A DNA stretch of 64,000 nt from Rebecca billardiae RCC1528 (taxonomy: Eukaryota; Haptophyta), in contig OZ260671.1 of the NCBI GenBank assembly GCA_965240325.2, positions 31,031-95,030 on the forward strand. The letters run 5' to 3'. Within the stretch, counting starts at the first letter, position 1; each line of letters opens with the position of its first letter. Positions 11,263 to 19,327 of the stretch are shown here, piece after piece. The notes beneath the pieces were generated by a model. That model was not told where the DNA came from. It searched no databases and saw nothing but the letters and a program-made list of their open reading frames with translations. The position numbers and the translations under genes are program-made.

Positions 11263-11314
11263 AGCGAATGTAGGGATTTGAACCCTAAATTAGTCCTAAT
11301 AAACTAACATTCGC
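11263..11314 (-). ncRNA. tRNA-like element lacking an anticodon arm
   Basis: Read on the - strand downstream of cbbX, 52 bases fold like a tRNA with one arm missing. A 7-bp acceptor stem pairs GCGAATG (11314-11308) with CATTCGC (11270-11264). Next comes one arm of 5 bp, TTAGT with ACTAA, whose loop has GG like a D-loop. Last is a perfect T-arm: TAGGG, loop TTCAAAT, CCCTA. There is no anticodon stem, anticodon or variable loop, so it cannot decode. It may be a tRNA remnant, or a signal that lets RNase P or RNase Z cut the 3' end of the cbbX message. No function is shown by the sequence alone. Confidence 0.55.
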
Positions 11315-11343
11315 CATAAAGGTAATAGTAATTAAACTAAGAA

Positions 11344-12210
11344 TTAATCCTCAAAAACACGACTCTTTAAAATATCCTCAGCTTGGATAGTAACAAGGTC
11401 CGATTTAGTTAGAACATCTTGGTTCGATGAGAAGATACGGTTAGCTTGACGCATACGGCTTCTATCTAATGCGTTACGGATGCTTCGAGCATTTGCAAAA
11501 TGTGGAAGCCCACGTCTACGATCAATATACTTAAATAGTGCATCTTCCGCATCTGGCGTTAACACATATTGCTGTTCATCTAGAATAAGTTTTCCGATTT
11601 GTACAAGCTCTTCTGGCGTGTAATCTGGGAAGTCGACGTGGTTAGCAACACGAGAGGATAGTCCAGGGTTAGATTCATAGAATTTATCCATTTTTTCTTT
11701 ATAACCTGCGAAAATCATAACAAGCTCATCACGCTTATTTTCCATTACCTGTAGGATAATTTCAATGGCTTCTGAACCATAGTCACGCTCGTTATCTGGC
11801 TTGTATAAGTAGTAAGCTTCGTCGATGAATAATACACCACCCATAGCGTTCTTTAGTACTTGCTTAGTTTTTGGTGCAGTGTGTCCGATGTACTGACCTA
11901 CAAGATCATCACGTGTAACAGTTAAAAGTTGAGCCTTCTTAATGTAATTTAAGCGATATAAAATGTCGGCCATCTTTTCTGCAACTGTAGTTTTTCCAGT
12001 ACCAGGACTTCCTGTAAATGACATGTGTAGACCTGGACTAGATGAAGTAAGGCCTAGGTTTTTTCTTAAGCGGTGCACTAATAGAAGCGCGGCGATTTCT
12101 TTAATTCTTTGCTTTACTGGGCGAAGCCCTACTAGATCAGTTTCTAATTGGTCTAGAAGCTCTTGAATTTGAGTGTTTTTATATTCTTCCTGTAAATTTA
12201 ATGAAGACAT
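11344..12210 (-). CDS. cbbX: CbbX, red-type Rubisco activase
   Basis: CbbX is an AAA+ ATPase that frees inhibited form ID Rubisco by pulling on the large-subunit C-terminus in the stroma. The 288-residue protein has Walker A GSPGTGKT at residues 67-74, Walker B with [12 protein letters not shown] near 128-139, sensor and arginine-finger regions ([17 protein letters not shown]) and the C-terminal [19 protein letters not shown] block of the family. It is not next to rbcLS here, which lies 26 kb away. psaL lies 131 bases upstream on the same strand. An armless tRNA-like element follows its stop codon. Confidence 0.97.
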   Translation of the reverse strand: MSSLNLQEEYKNTQIQELLDQLETDLVGLRPVKQRIKEIAALLLVHRLRKNLGLTSSSPGLHMSFTGSPGTGKTTVAEKMADILYRLNYIKKAQLLTVTRDDLVGQYIGHTAPKTKQVLKNAMGGVLFIDEAYYLYKPDNERDYGSEAIEIILQVMENKRDELVMIFAGYKEKMDKFYESNPGLSSRVANHVDFPDYTPEELVQIGKLILDEQQYVLTPDAEDALFKYIDRRRGLPHFANARSIRNALDRSRMRQANRIFSSNQDVLTKSDLVTIQAEDILKSRVFED

Positions 12211-12304
12211 AGTTATATACCAAAAATTTAAATAATTAAATACATTTCTTTATTAATTAGCTATCCTAAATTGTACCTAAATAAAAAGAAGTTTATTAAA
12301 TATG

Positions 12305-12336
12305 TGTATCAAGATGGGTATATCCACCTTGATACA
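12305..12336 (-). terminator. psaL 3' hairpin
   Basis: TGTATCAAG (12305-12313) pairs with CTTGATACA (12328-12336), extended inwards by three pairs after one mismatch. It lies directly after the psaL stop (- strand) and has no clear T-tract. Confidence 0.55.
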
Positions 12337-12341
12337 AGAAG

Positions 12342-12776
12342 TTAGAATAGGAAAGCTGCGTTCAAAATAAGTAAGTAAACAAAGCCAGCTCCACCAGCCC
12401 CACCTACAAAGAAACCAGCTGTAAAGCTACTCCAACCCTGTGAAGTTTGTAATGGATCTGAACCTTCGTCATCGAAAGAAACAATTCCATACATAGTTAA
12501 ACCCGCTGTTAATAAAATGATAAGGCCAAATGTAGAAAGTAAACCTGCAAGTAATGCAACTTCAGAGTCTCTAAGTGGACCTAACTTATAAAAGGGGCCT
12601 AATAGAAAATAACCATGAGCCATACCTACTTCTAGACCACGTAAAAGAGGCGAAAGGTCTTTACGGTAAATAGGTAAATTTAAAAGCCAAGTCTTCGTAA
12701 AAGCTGAAGCTGTAATAGGTGTAGCTAAATTACCAACAAATGGATCGTTATTATAAGGTTTAATAAACTCCGACAT
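12342..12776 (-). CDS. psaL: Photosystem I subunit XI (PsaL)
   Basis: PsaL is a thylakoid membrane subunit at the photosystem I edge; in cyanobacteria it holds the trimer together. The 144-residue protein begins with the usual stromal stretch containing [15 protein letters not shown], followed by [22 protein letters not shown]. Two or three hydrophobic spans follow, the last ending in a Gly-rich stretch [11 protein letters not shown]. The ATG at 12776 is preceded by AGGAGA. It is transcribed away from groEL; the two share a 179-base divergent spacer. Confidence 0.97.
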   Translation of the reverse strand: MSEFIKPYNNDPFVGNLATPITASAFTKTWLLNLPIYRKDLSPLLRGLEVGMAHGYFLLGPFYKLGPLRDSEVALLAGLLSTFGLIILLTAGLTMYGIVSFDDEGSDPLQTSQGWSSFTAGFFVGGAGGAGFVYLLILNAAFLF

Positions 12777-12955
12777 AAGAAGTCTCCTATATTAATATGT
12801 GATAGATTTTAGTTTATTTATATTCTCAGTATAAATCATTTAACGGCGTTTTTATAAAAACTCTTTGTAAGAATTGCTCAAATAAACAACTTTATTGTAT
12901 CATTTACAGTAATAAATTTTAAATTCTTACGAAAAAAAAAAGAAAGGTAGCTAAA

Positions 12956-14542
12956 ATGAGTAAATCTATATTATATAACGAAACAGCTCGACAAGCTTTA
13001 GAGAAAGGAATGGATATTTTATGTAAAGCGGTTGCTACAACATTAGGACCTCGTGGACGAAACGTCGTAATAGAACGCAAATACGGTGCACCCCAAATTA
13101 TCAATGATGGCGTTTCAATTGCAAAAGAAATTGAATTAAAAAATCATATTGAAAATACAGGTGTAGCTCTAATCCGCCAAGCGGCTTCTAAAACGAATGA
13201 AGTATCTGGAGATGGAACAAGTACAGCAACAGTTTTAGCCCACGCAATGGTTAAACAGGGTATGAAAAACTTGGCGGCAGGTGCAAACCCAATAGCATTA
13301 AAACGAGGGATTGAAAAAGCATCTGCCTTTATTGTGAACCAAATCTCTGAATATGCCCAACCAGTAGAAGATACAAATTCGATAATGCAGGTAGGTGCTG
13401 TTTCAGCAGGAAATGATGCTGAGACTGGTAAACTAATCGCTGATGCGTTAGAAAAAGTAGGAAGAGACGGAGTTATTTCGTTAGAAGAAGGGAAATCTAC
13501 AGTTACTGAGTTAGAAGTAATTGAAGGGATGAGTTTTGATCGAGGTATGATTTCACCATACTTTGCATCAGAAGGCGAACGTATGGAAGTTGTTTTAGAA
13601 AACGCTTATGTTCTCTTAACTGATAAAAAAATTACATTAGTTCAACAAGACTTACTACCAGTTCTTGAGCTCGTAACAAAGACAGGGCGACCTTTATTAA
13701 TTATCGCAGATGATGTTGAAAAAGAAGCTTTAGCAACACTAGTAGTAAATAAACTTCGTGGAATTCTAAACGTTGTTGCGATTAGATGCCCAGGGTTTGG
13801 AGACCGTAGAAAGACGTTCCTAGACGATATCGGTATTCTTACAGGAGGTAAAGTAGTTTCTGATGATATTGGAGCTTCATTACAAAATGTAGACTTAGAA
13901 ATGCTTGGCGAAGTTAAGAAGGTAATTGTTACAAAAGAAAATACTACATTAATATCTGACTACTTTAAGGAAGAAGTTCAAGCGAGATGTACTCAGCTAC
14001 GACGTCAATACGATTTAGCAGATACGGGATATGAAAAAGAGAAGATTCAAGAAAGACTTGCAAAGCTTGGTGGTGGTGTAGCATTATTAAAAGTAGGGGC
14101 AGCTACTGAAACGGAAATGAAAGATAAAAAGCTACGCCTTGAAGACGCGATCAACGCAACAAAAGCTGCAGTGGAAGAAGGTATTGTTCCTGGTGGAGGG
14201 GCTACGCTTGTTCATATTGCAGATGATTTACATGAGTGGGCAGAAGAAAACTTAGAAGGAGATGAACTTATAGGAGCGACTATAGTAGAAAAGTCTATTA
14301 TATCTCCACTGCAAGCAATTGTAGCTAACTCAGGAAATGTTGGAGCTGTTATTGTTTCAAAAGTGAAAAAACTAGATTTTAATTTTGGTTATAATGCAGC
14401 AAATGGAAAGTTTGTTGATATGATTGAAGCTGGTATAATAGATCCAGCAAAAGTAACGAGATCTGCTGTACAAAACGCAGCATCAATTGCTAGTATGGTC
14501 TTAACGACAGAGTGTTTAATCGTTAATAGTGAGAAAGACTAA
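12956..14542 (+). CDS. groEL: 60 kDa chaperonin (GroEL/Cpn60)
   Basis: GroEL forms the large double-ring chaperonin that folds Rubisco and other stromal proteins. The 528-residue protein has the ATP site with [22 protein letters not shown] and the family motif [14 protein letters not shown]. The apical-domain region with [10 protein letters not shown] and the C-terminal block ([32 protein letters not shown]) are also present. It ends without a GGM repeat tail. No CIRCE element (TTAGCACTC palindrome) is visible upstream, and groES is not next to it; in plastids the co-chaperonin is nuclear. rpl21 begins 62 bases downstream. Confidence 0.98.
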   Translation: MSKSILYNETARQALEKGMDILCKAVATTLGPRGRNVVIERKYGAPQIINDGVSIAKEIELKNHIENTGVALIRQAASKTNEVSGDGTSTATVLAHAMVKQGMKNLAAGANPIALKRGIEKASAFIVNQISEYAQPVEDTNSIMQVGAVSAGNDAETGKLIADALEKVGRDGVISLEEGKSTVTELEVIEGMSFDRGMISPYFASEGERMEVVLENAYVLLTDKKITLVQQDLLPVLELVTKTGRPLLIIADDVEKEALATLVVNKLRGILNVVAIRCPGFGDRRKTFLDDIGILTGGKVVSDDIGASLQNVDLEMLGEVKKVIVTKENTTLISDYFKEEVQARCTQLRRQYDLADTGYEKEKIQERLAKLGGGVALLKVGAATETEMKDKKLRLEDAINATKAAVEEGIVPGGGATLVHIADDLHEWAEENLEGDELIGATIVEKSIISPLQAIVANSGNVGAVIVSKVKKLDFNFGYNAANGKFVDMIEAGIIDPAKVTRSAVQNAASIASMVLTTECLIVNSEKD

Positions 14543-14604
14543 AAAACAATTATTAACTACTCAACTTTTTATATAAATAATAAAAATTTAATAGGTGTGT
14601 TAAA

Positions 14605-14919
14605 ATGAATTATGCTATTGTTGAAGCATGTGGAAAACAGTACTGGTTTGAACCAGGCTTTTTCTATGAAGTAGATCGGCTGGCTGGAACAAAGCCTGGT
14701 GATAAAATATCTTTTAATAAGATACTACTTTTTAAAGATGGAAGTACTACAACTGTAGGTAAACCATGTATTGAAAATGTTACTGTAAATGCGACAGTAA
14801 TGAAACATTCACTGGATAAAAAACTTGTTGTATTTAAAATGCGACCAAAAAAGCGTAGTAGATTTAAAACTGGGTTCCGTCGCAAGACTACTCGTATACA
14901 CATAGATTCAATAAACTAA
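14605..14919 (+). CDS. rpl21: 50S ribosomal protein L21
   Basis: L21 of the plastid large subunit, 104 residues, beginning MNYAIVEACGKQYWFEPG (family start Y-A-I-V-E-x-G-G-K-Q). The C-terminal basic block KKRSRFKTGFRRKTTRI corresponds to the conserved H-R-Q-x-x-T segment. rpl27 starts only 6 bases after its stop, as in bacteria, so the pair is translated from one message. Confidence 0.96.
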   Translation: MNYAIVEACGKQYWFEPGFFYEVDRLAGTKPGDKISFNKILLFKDGSTTTVGKPCIENVTVNATVMKHSLDKKLVVFKMRPKKRSRFKTGFRRKTTRIHIDSIN

Positions 14920-14925
14920 AAAAAA

Positions 14926-15177
14926 ATGGCACATAAAAAAGGTAGCGGGAGTACTAAAAATGGCCGTGACTCACAAGCACAACGTCGCGGTGTAAAAGCT
15001 TACGGTGAGCAATTAGTTACTCCAGGAAGTATAATAGTTAGACAGCTTGGTACAAAATTTAAACCAGGTTATAACGTAGGAATGGGGAAAGATTACACTA
15101 TTTTTTCTCTTGTACATGGAAAGGTTTCTTTTAAGAAAAGTCAGGGATCATGCTCAATTAACGTGGTTCCAGCTTAA
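14926..15177 (+). CDS. rpl27: 50S ribosomal protein L27
   Basis: L27 lies near the peptidyl transferase centre. The 83-residue protein begins [17 protein letters not shown], which is diagnostic of the family, and continues [21 protein letters not shown]. The A-rich tract before the ATG contains no Shine-Dalgarno sequence, so translation is probably coupled to rpl21. Confidence 0.97.
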   Translation: MAHKKGSGSTKNGRDSQAQRRGVKAYGEQLVTPGSIIVRQLGTKFKPGYNVGMGKDYTIFSLVHGKVSFKKSQGSCSINVVPA

Positions 15178-15240
15178 TTAAGCTAAAGGAGTTCAATTTT
15201 TCCTTCCAAAATTTTAAATTCAAATTTGAACAAAAAAACT

Positions 15241-15681
15241 ATGAGTGATTTAAATTGGCAATCTGCTACTCCAACATTTGGTGGAGGTACTGGTGGTTGG
15301 TTAAAAGCTGGTGAAAGCGAAGAGAAGTATGCGATGACTTGGACAGGGCCAGGCGAAAAAATTTTCGAACTCCCTACTGGCGGTGCTGCTATTATGAAAC
15401 AGGGTGAAAACCTTGTTTACTTTGCTAGAAAAGAGCAATGTTTAGCATTAGGTTCACAACTTCGTACAGGTTTTAAAATTAATGACTACAAAATTTACCG
15501 TATCTTTTCAACAGGTGAAGTACAATACTTACACCCGAAAGATGGTTCTTTCCCTGAAAAGGTAAACGAAGGTCGTGTAGGAGTAAATAACGTAAACCAC
15601 TCAATTGGTAAGAATTTAGAACCATCTAAGGTTAAGTACACAAACAAAGATATTAGTGAATCTTTAAGTGTTATTGGGTAA
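15241..15681 (+). CDS. psaD: Photosystem I subunit II (PsaD), ferredoxin docking
   Basis: PsaD is a stromal extrinsic subunit of photosystem I that docks ferredoxin and stabilises PsaC. I take the ATG at 15241, giving 146 residues starting [20 protein letters not shown]; the open frame extends five codons upstream only through a TTG. Conserved parts are [54 protein letters not shown] and PEKVNEGR. psaD is nuclear in green plants but plastid-encoded in red-lineage plastids. AGGAG at 15187-15191 is too far away to set the start. Confidence 0.97.
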   Translation: MSDLNWQSATPTFGGGTGGWLKAGESEEKYAMTWTGPGEKIFELPTGGAAIMKQGENLVYFARKEQCLALGSQLRTGFKINDYKIYRIFSTGEVQYLHPKDGSFPEKVNEGRVGVNNVNHSIGKNLEPSKVKYTNKDISESLSVIG

Positions 15682-15688
15682 ATTGAAT

Positions 15689-15750
15689 AAACATATGGCG
15701 ACGAACGAATTTCTGTTGATTTAAAATAGAAACTATGTTACCATATGTTT
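15689..15750. repeat. 10-base inverted repeat between psaD and trnS
   Basis: AAACATATGG (15689-15698) and CCATATGTTT (15741-15750) are perfect inverted copies 42 bases apart. They could form a long-looped stem at the psaD 3' end. The second arm lies just before trnS, in the region where its promoter should be. Confidence 0.4.
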
Positions 15751-15758
15751 ATATAAAA

Positions 15759-15842
15759 GGAGAGATGGCAGAGTGGTCGATTGCGTTTGATTTGAAATCA
15801 AATGATACCATGTATCCGTGGGTTCGAATCCCACTCTCTCCT
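15759..15842 (+). tRNA. trnS(UGA): tRNA-Ser (UGA)
   Basis: An 84-base class II tRNA: acceptor GGAGAGA with TCTCTCC, class II D-arm, anticodon loop TTTGAAA (anticodon UGA), a long variable arm, T-loop TTCGAAT. The genomic base at the discriminator position is T rather than the usual G. Confidence 0.95.
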
Positions 15843-15927
15843 ATAGAGGAATTTCGTAGCTTGAGAAAGCTTGTAAAAAAGTTAAATATGTAGTATATTA
15901 TAGAGCAATTAAGTAATACGAAGAAGC

Positions 15928-16161
15928 ATGGTAAAAATACGTTTAACAAGATGTGGGAAAAAGAAAAAGCCATCTTACCGAATTGTGGTAGTAGATAGCA
16001 GAACACGCCGCGATGGAAAGCCTATTGAAGAAGTAGGTTTCTATGACCCTATGCAAAATCAAGTTCACCTACGTGCAGAAGCAATTAAAACACGCTTAGC
16101 TAATGGAGCAAAGGTTTCAAACACAGTGCGTACTATTTTAGTAAAAGCAAATATTATGTAA
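15928..16161 (+). CDS. rps16: 30S ribosomal protein S16
   Basis: S16 of the plastid small subunit, 77 residues, complete and without the intron found in land plants. The family start VKIRLTRCGKKKKPSYRIVV is followed by DSRTRRDGKPIEEVGFYDP. The C-terminus LANGAKVSNTVRTILVKANIM matches the A-x-x-S-D-T-V-R segment. It stands between trnS and trnP. Confidence 0.97.
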   Translation: MVKIRLTRCGKKKKPSYRIVVVDSRTRRDGKPIEEVGFYDPMQNQVHLRAEAIKTRLANGAKVSNTVRTILVKANIM

Positions 16162-16257
16162 AAAGAGTTAAAATTCGAAAAAAAAAAATCAAATTTTAAT
16201 CTCTTTTTTTATGGTATTTACTAAAGTAAGAAACTATGGTATAGTTGAGAAAGTTAT

Positions 16258-16331
16258 CGGGATATAGCGCAGTTTGGTAGCGCGCCTGCCTTGGGAGCAG
16301 GATGCCACAGGTTCAAATCCTGTTATCCCGA
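16258..16331 (+). tRNA. trnP(UGG): tRNA-Pro (UGG)
   Basis: A 74-base cloverleaf: acceptor CGGGATA with TATCCCG, anticodon loop CTTGGGA (anticodon UGG), T-loop TTCAAAT, discriminator A. Confidence 0.97.
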
Positions 16332-16403
16332 CTAAAAAGAGAAAAAAAAAATCTAAAAACTAGACAAGAAAAGGGAAATTGTAGTATATTCTATTTTAAA
16401 TAA

Positions 16404-16478
16404 GGCGAGTGTAGCCAAGTGGTTAAGGCACTGGGTTGTGATTCCAGCATTCGCGGGTTCGATTCCCGTCATTCGCCC
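16404..16478 (+). tRNA. trnH(GUG): tRNA-His (GUG)
   Basis: Acceptor GGCGAGT with ATTCGCC, anticodon loop TTGTGAT (anticodon GUG), T-loop TTCGATT, discriminator C as expected for His. Confidence 0.97.
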
Positions 16479-16510
16479 TTTATAGTTAAGCTAATAAAAA
16501 AAAATTATAT

Positions 16511-16545
16511 GCTTTCGTTTTAAATGGTTTAATTAAAACGAAAGC
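16511..16545. terminator. Terminator hairpin between trnH and psaJ
   Basis: GCTTTCGTTTTAA (16511-16523) pairs perfectly with TTAAAACGAAAGC (16533-16545). It sits between the convergent trnH (+) and psaJ (-) and can serve both strands. Confidence 0.75.
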
Positions 16546-16555
16546 AACCATTTTA

Positions 16556-16684
16556 TTACATTGGAACAAAGAGCGCATCAGGAAAAGCTCGGTTTGCTTC
16601 AATAAGTAAAGCTGCTGTAAAACTCATCAGAAGAGTTAATAACACAGGAGCAGTTGAAAGGTATGTAAGAAAATTTTTGTCCAT
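16556..16684 (-). CDS. psaJ: Photosystem I subunit IX (PsaJ)
   Basis: A 42-residue single-span subunit of photosystem I that lies next to PsaF. It begins [19 protein letters not shown] and ends [18 protein letters not shown], the usual PsaJ pattern of a hydrophobic helix with a conserved E-x-N-R-x-F-P-D segment. The gene follows psaF on the - strand after 45 bases, the standard psaF-psaJ pair. Confidence 0.96.
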   Translation of the reverse strand: MDKNFLTYLSTAPVLLTLLMSFTAALLIEANRAFPDALFVPM

Positions 16685-16729
16685 AATTTTATTGATTGTC
16701 AATTAAATTGAATGCTTAGACGGCTAATG

Positions 16730-17278
16730 TTATCGTGGAGAACATGTTATATCTGAGTTTGCAGCTAGGAGTTCACCACTTGTAAATTCTGACCAAGCTT
16801 GAGCAGGCCAAGTGAAACCAGAAAGCATAATCTTTGATGCTAATGGAACATCAATAATAATTTCTTTTTCAGTAGCTTTCGCATCTTTACGCGTGATCGA
16901 TAAGTATGAACGACCAGCCCAACCAATCCAGCCAGTAGTATAAAGGAACATTAACCCTGGAATAACAAACTCACCAGCGTGGTTCCAGTCACCATCAGTA
17001 ATTAAATGTGGAAGACCGTCTGTACCACACATTAAGTTACCAGCACCGTAACGGCTAAATCTACTTTTAGTCTGTTCGATTTGCTTTTCAAGAGCTAAGG
17101 CCGAAAGCGAGCCTGGCTCATATTTTTTTAAGCGGTTATCAAGCTTCTTAAGGCTAGTTTTCTCACGCTTAGCAAAAGCAGGTGAATCTTTACAAAGAGT
17201 AAGTTCAGCAGCATCAACTTTTGATACACTAGTAAAGGCAAAAGTTAAAGCAACAAATAAAGATAATAATTTTTTCAC
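16730..17278 (-). CDS. psaF: Photosystem I subunit III (PsaF), probable GTG start
   Basis: PsaF is a photosystem I subunit with a lumenal N-terminal domain that helps dock plastocyanin or cytochrome c6. The most likely start is the GTG at 17278, giving (M)[17 protein letters not shown], a typical signal peptide cleaved near [12 protein letters not shown]. The frame is open further upstream but offers only a TTG at 17305. AAGGGA lies a few bases ahead of the GTG. The 182-residue product carries the cytochrome-docking Lys-rich helix ([17 protein letters not shown]), two Cys in the lumenal domain, and the transmembrane part with [20 protein letters not shown]. psaJ follows. Confidence 0.92.
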   Translation of the reverse strand: MKKLLSLFVALTFAFTSVSKVDAAELTLCKDSPAFAKREKTSLKKLDNRLKKYEPGSLSALALEKQIEQTKSRFSRYGAGNLMCGTDGLPHLITDGDWNHAGEFVIPGLMFLYTTGWIGWAGRSYLSITRKDAKATEKEIIIDVPLASKIMLSGFTWPAQAWSEFTSGELLAANSDITCSPR

Positions 17279-17475
17279 AAAGATAGTTCCCTTTGGTAAA
17301 AACAAATGTACTAAAAAACGTTTTATTTTAAAATTAAATGAAAAACGTAATTTTTTGTATCAAAAATTTTATGGTATTTAACACGTAGTATAACATAAAG
17401 GGTATACTTTTCTGCGCAAATAGGGTAAGCTGAGACAGTATGAATGATAAAAACTTATAAAATTTAGAGTAAGTG

Positions 17476-17955
17476 ATGAAATATTTAAATCCTTTTAAAA
17501 TATTTGATAGAATAATTTCTGTGGCCATATATGCTTTTCCGTTTTTAGAACTATACGGCTTTTTTAACCCTTTCTTACGTAGCGTAAACTTATCTTCAAA
17601 CGTTCTTGAAGAAGCGGCTTTCTTTTTACGAGAAAATGGTTGGTTAAACTTTCTTCTATTTACAGTAATTATAGTATTAACGCAATCAAGAAAGCTAAAT
17701 TTGAGTTATTTTACTCGTTATAATATGCTGCAAGCATTAGTTATATTATTTATGAGTTCACTCATTGATACATGTGGGTACCTATTCCCATTATTTATCC
17801 TTGCCGAGGGTTCTATAGGCTACCCGATATTTAACGGGTGCTGTTTTTCTTGTATGTTACTAATAATTTATTGTGCTATTTATGCACTAAGAGGAAAAAT
17901 TCCTTATATACCACTATTATCAGAATCGCTACGGTTACAACTTTGGAGAGAGTAG
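17476..17955 (+). CDS. ycf60: Tic20-like membrane protein (Ycf60)
   Basis: A 159-residue membrane protein of the Tic20/Ycf60 family, related to a core component of the inner-envelope protein import channel. The N-terminus has the motif RIISVAIYAFPFLELYGFF, matching the family pattern of a Tyr-rich first helix. About four hydrophobic segments follow, and one has FTRYNMLQALVILF (the R-F/Y-x-x-x-Q-A-x-x-L pattern). I use the ATG at 17476; a GTG lies one codon upstream. It is divergent from psaF and upstream of the rps6-rpl36 run. Its role in complex plastids is known only by homology. Confidence 0.85.
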   Translation: MKYLNPFKIFDRIISVAIYAFPFLELYGFFNPFLRSVNLSSNVLEEAAFFLRENGWLNFLLFTVIIVLTQSRKLNLSYFTRYNMLQALVILFMSSLIDTCGYLFPLFILAEGSIGYPIFNGCCFSCMLLIIYCAIYALRGKIPYIPLLSESLRLQLWRE

Positions 17956-18003
17956 AAACTCTAAAAATTATAAAACAGTTCTTAATAATTACGAATTATA
18001 AAT

Positions 18004-18300
18004 ATGGAACAACAGAAATATCGCACATATAAAACTTTTATCTTTTTTCAACCAGACCTAGATAAAAGCGCAGTATTAGAAAATTTAAAAAAATATTACA
18101 AACTATTAGCAAATAATAGTGATTCGAAATTTTGTTTTCAAAACCTAGGTACAAAACTTTTATCTTACCCGGTAAAAGGGTTTTCAAGTGCAACTTATGT
18201 ACAAATGACATACCAAGGTAATGGGCCACTTGTGAAAGATATTAATAGACAACTTTCACTGAGTGAAAACGTAATTCGACACATTACGATAAAAAAATAA
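18004..18300 (+). CDS. rps6: 30S ribosomal protein S6
   Basis: S6 of the small subunit, 98 residues. The family pattern is visible in YKTFIFFQPDLDKSAVLENLKKYYKLL, then LLSYPVKGFSSATYVQMTYQG and LSLSENVIRHITI, with the typical end of the ferredoxin-like fold. It heads the ribosomal protein run here, in the place where secY usually stands before rpl36. Confidence 0.93.
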   Translation: MEQQKYRTYKTFIFFQPDLDKSAVLENLKKYYKLLANNSDSKFCFQNLGTKLLSYPVKGFSSATYVQMTYQGNGPLVKDINRQLSLSENVIRHITIKK

Positions 18301-18310
18301 ACTCTAAACA

Positions 18311-18454
18311 ATGAAAGTAGTAAATTCAATAGGTTCTTTAAAAAACCGTAGTAAAGATTGTCAAGTAGTAAGACGACGTGGAAAAATTTATCTTATTTGC
18401 AAATCAAACCCTAGGTTTAAAGCACGACAAGGGCGCAAAGTGAAGAAGGGATAA
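18311..18454 (+). CDS. rpl36: 50S ribosomal protein L36, bacterial c-type
   Basis: A 47-residue L36. It begins [18 protein letters not shown] and has only two Cys (17 and 30). The zinc-binding pattern of ordinary plastid L36 (C-x2-C-x12-C-x4/5-H) is broken: the first Cys is absent and the His is Phe (NPRFKARQG). This is the paralogous c-type that replaced the ancestral gene in haptophyte and cryptophyte plastids by horizontal transfer from bacteria (Rice and Palmer's observation). The gene keeps its ancestral place just before rps13, 10 bases after rps6, although its sequence is foreign. Confidence 0.93.
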   Translation: MKVVNSIGSLKNRSKDCQVVRRRGKIYLICKSNPRFKARQGRKVKKG

Positions 18455-18492
18455 AAAATCCTATTAAAAAAATATAAAAAAGAAGACAAAAC

Positions 18493-18843
18493 ATGATACG
18501 TATTGCTGGTGTAGACTTATCAAACGAAAAGCAAGTAGGTATTGCTTTAACAAATATATATGGTGTTGGTCGATGGAGAGCATTAAATATTTTAAACCAA
18601 TACAATATCGACCCATCTAAAAAATGTAAAGATTTGACTGACGAAGAAACGAGTTCATTGCGTGATAATATCGATAAAATATATCAAATTGAAGGAGACT
18701 TAAGACGTATAAAAATTATGAATATTAAACGTCTAGTTGACATACAATCATATCGAGGAAAAAGACACAGATCAGGTCTTCCACTACGTGGGCAAAGGAC
18801 TAGAACAAACTCGAGAAACGCACGGGTTCGAAAAGGTGCATAG
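18493..18843 (+). CDS. rps13: 30S ribosomal protein S13
   Basis: S13 lies at the head of the small subunit and touches the P-site tRNA and L5. The 116-residue protein begins [20 protein letters not shown] and has the helix-two-turns-helix part with [13 protein letters not shown]. The C-terminus ends in the tRNA-contacting stretch [20 protein letters not shown]. It is a little shorter than the bacterial protein. rps11 follows after 56 bases in the ancestral order. Confidence 0.97.
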   Translation: MIRIAGVDLSNEKQVGIALTNIYGVGRWRALNILNQYNIDPSKKCKDLTDEETSSLRDNIDKIYQIEGDLRRIKIMNIKRLVDIQSYRGKRHRSGLPLRGQRTRTNSRNARVRKGA

Positions 18844-18899
18844 TAATTAATTTACACGTGCATAAAAAATTAAGCAAAAAGTCTTAGCAACATAATTAT

Positions 18900-19292
18900 A
18901 TGATTAAGCAGATTACAAAATCTAATAAAAAAGCAACTAAAACAAGTGCTTTAGTGGGTGTAGCACATATAAAGTCTACATTTAATAATACTATTGTCAC
19001 AATAACAAATCTAACTGGTGAAACAGTTTCTTGGTCTTCAGCAGGTGCCTGTGGTTTCAAGGGTGCAAAAAAAGGCACGCCTTTTGCAGCACAAGTTGCG
19101 GCTGAAAAAGCATGTAAGACCGCGTTAGAGTTAGGAATGAAAAAAGCAGCCGTTTTGGTGAACGGACCAGGCTCAGGCCGCGAAACAGCAATAAGAGCGT
19201 TACAAGCTACAGGTTTACAAATTACATTAATTCGTGATATTACGCCTGTACCGCATAATGGTTGTCGACCACCTAAAAAGCGAAGAGTATAA
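18900..19292 (+). CDS. rps11: 30S ribosomal protein S11
   Basis: S11 of the small-subunit platform, 130 residues. Diagnostic blocks are [55 protein letters not shown] and the C-terminal [18 protein letters not shown]. It lies between rps13 and rpoA, as in bacteria. Confidence 0.98.
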   Translation: MIKQITKSNKKATKTSALVGVAHIKSTFNNTIVTITNLTGETVSWSSAGACGFKGAKKGTPFAAQVAAEKACKTALELGMKKAAVLVNGPGSGRETAIRALQATGLQITLIRDITPVPHNGCRPPKKRRV

Positions 19293-19327
19293 GGATTTAA
19301 ATAAGGAAAGGGGATAAATTTATCACT

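Noticed and set aside
11263-11314. tmRNA (ssrA) at the cbbX tRNA-like element
   Set aside because: The acceptor lacks the G-U pair expected for alanine charging, and the 52-base element has no tag-coding or pseudoknot region.
12777-12955. CIRCE heat-shock operator before groEL
   Set aside because: I looked for the TTAGCACTC/GAGTGCTAA palindrome and did not find it.
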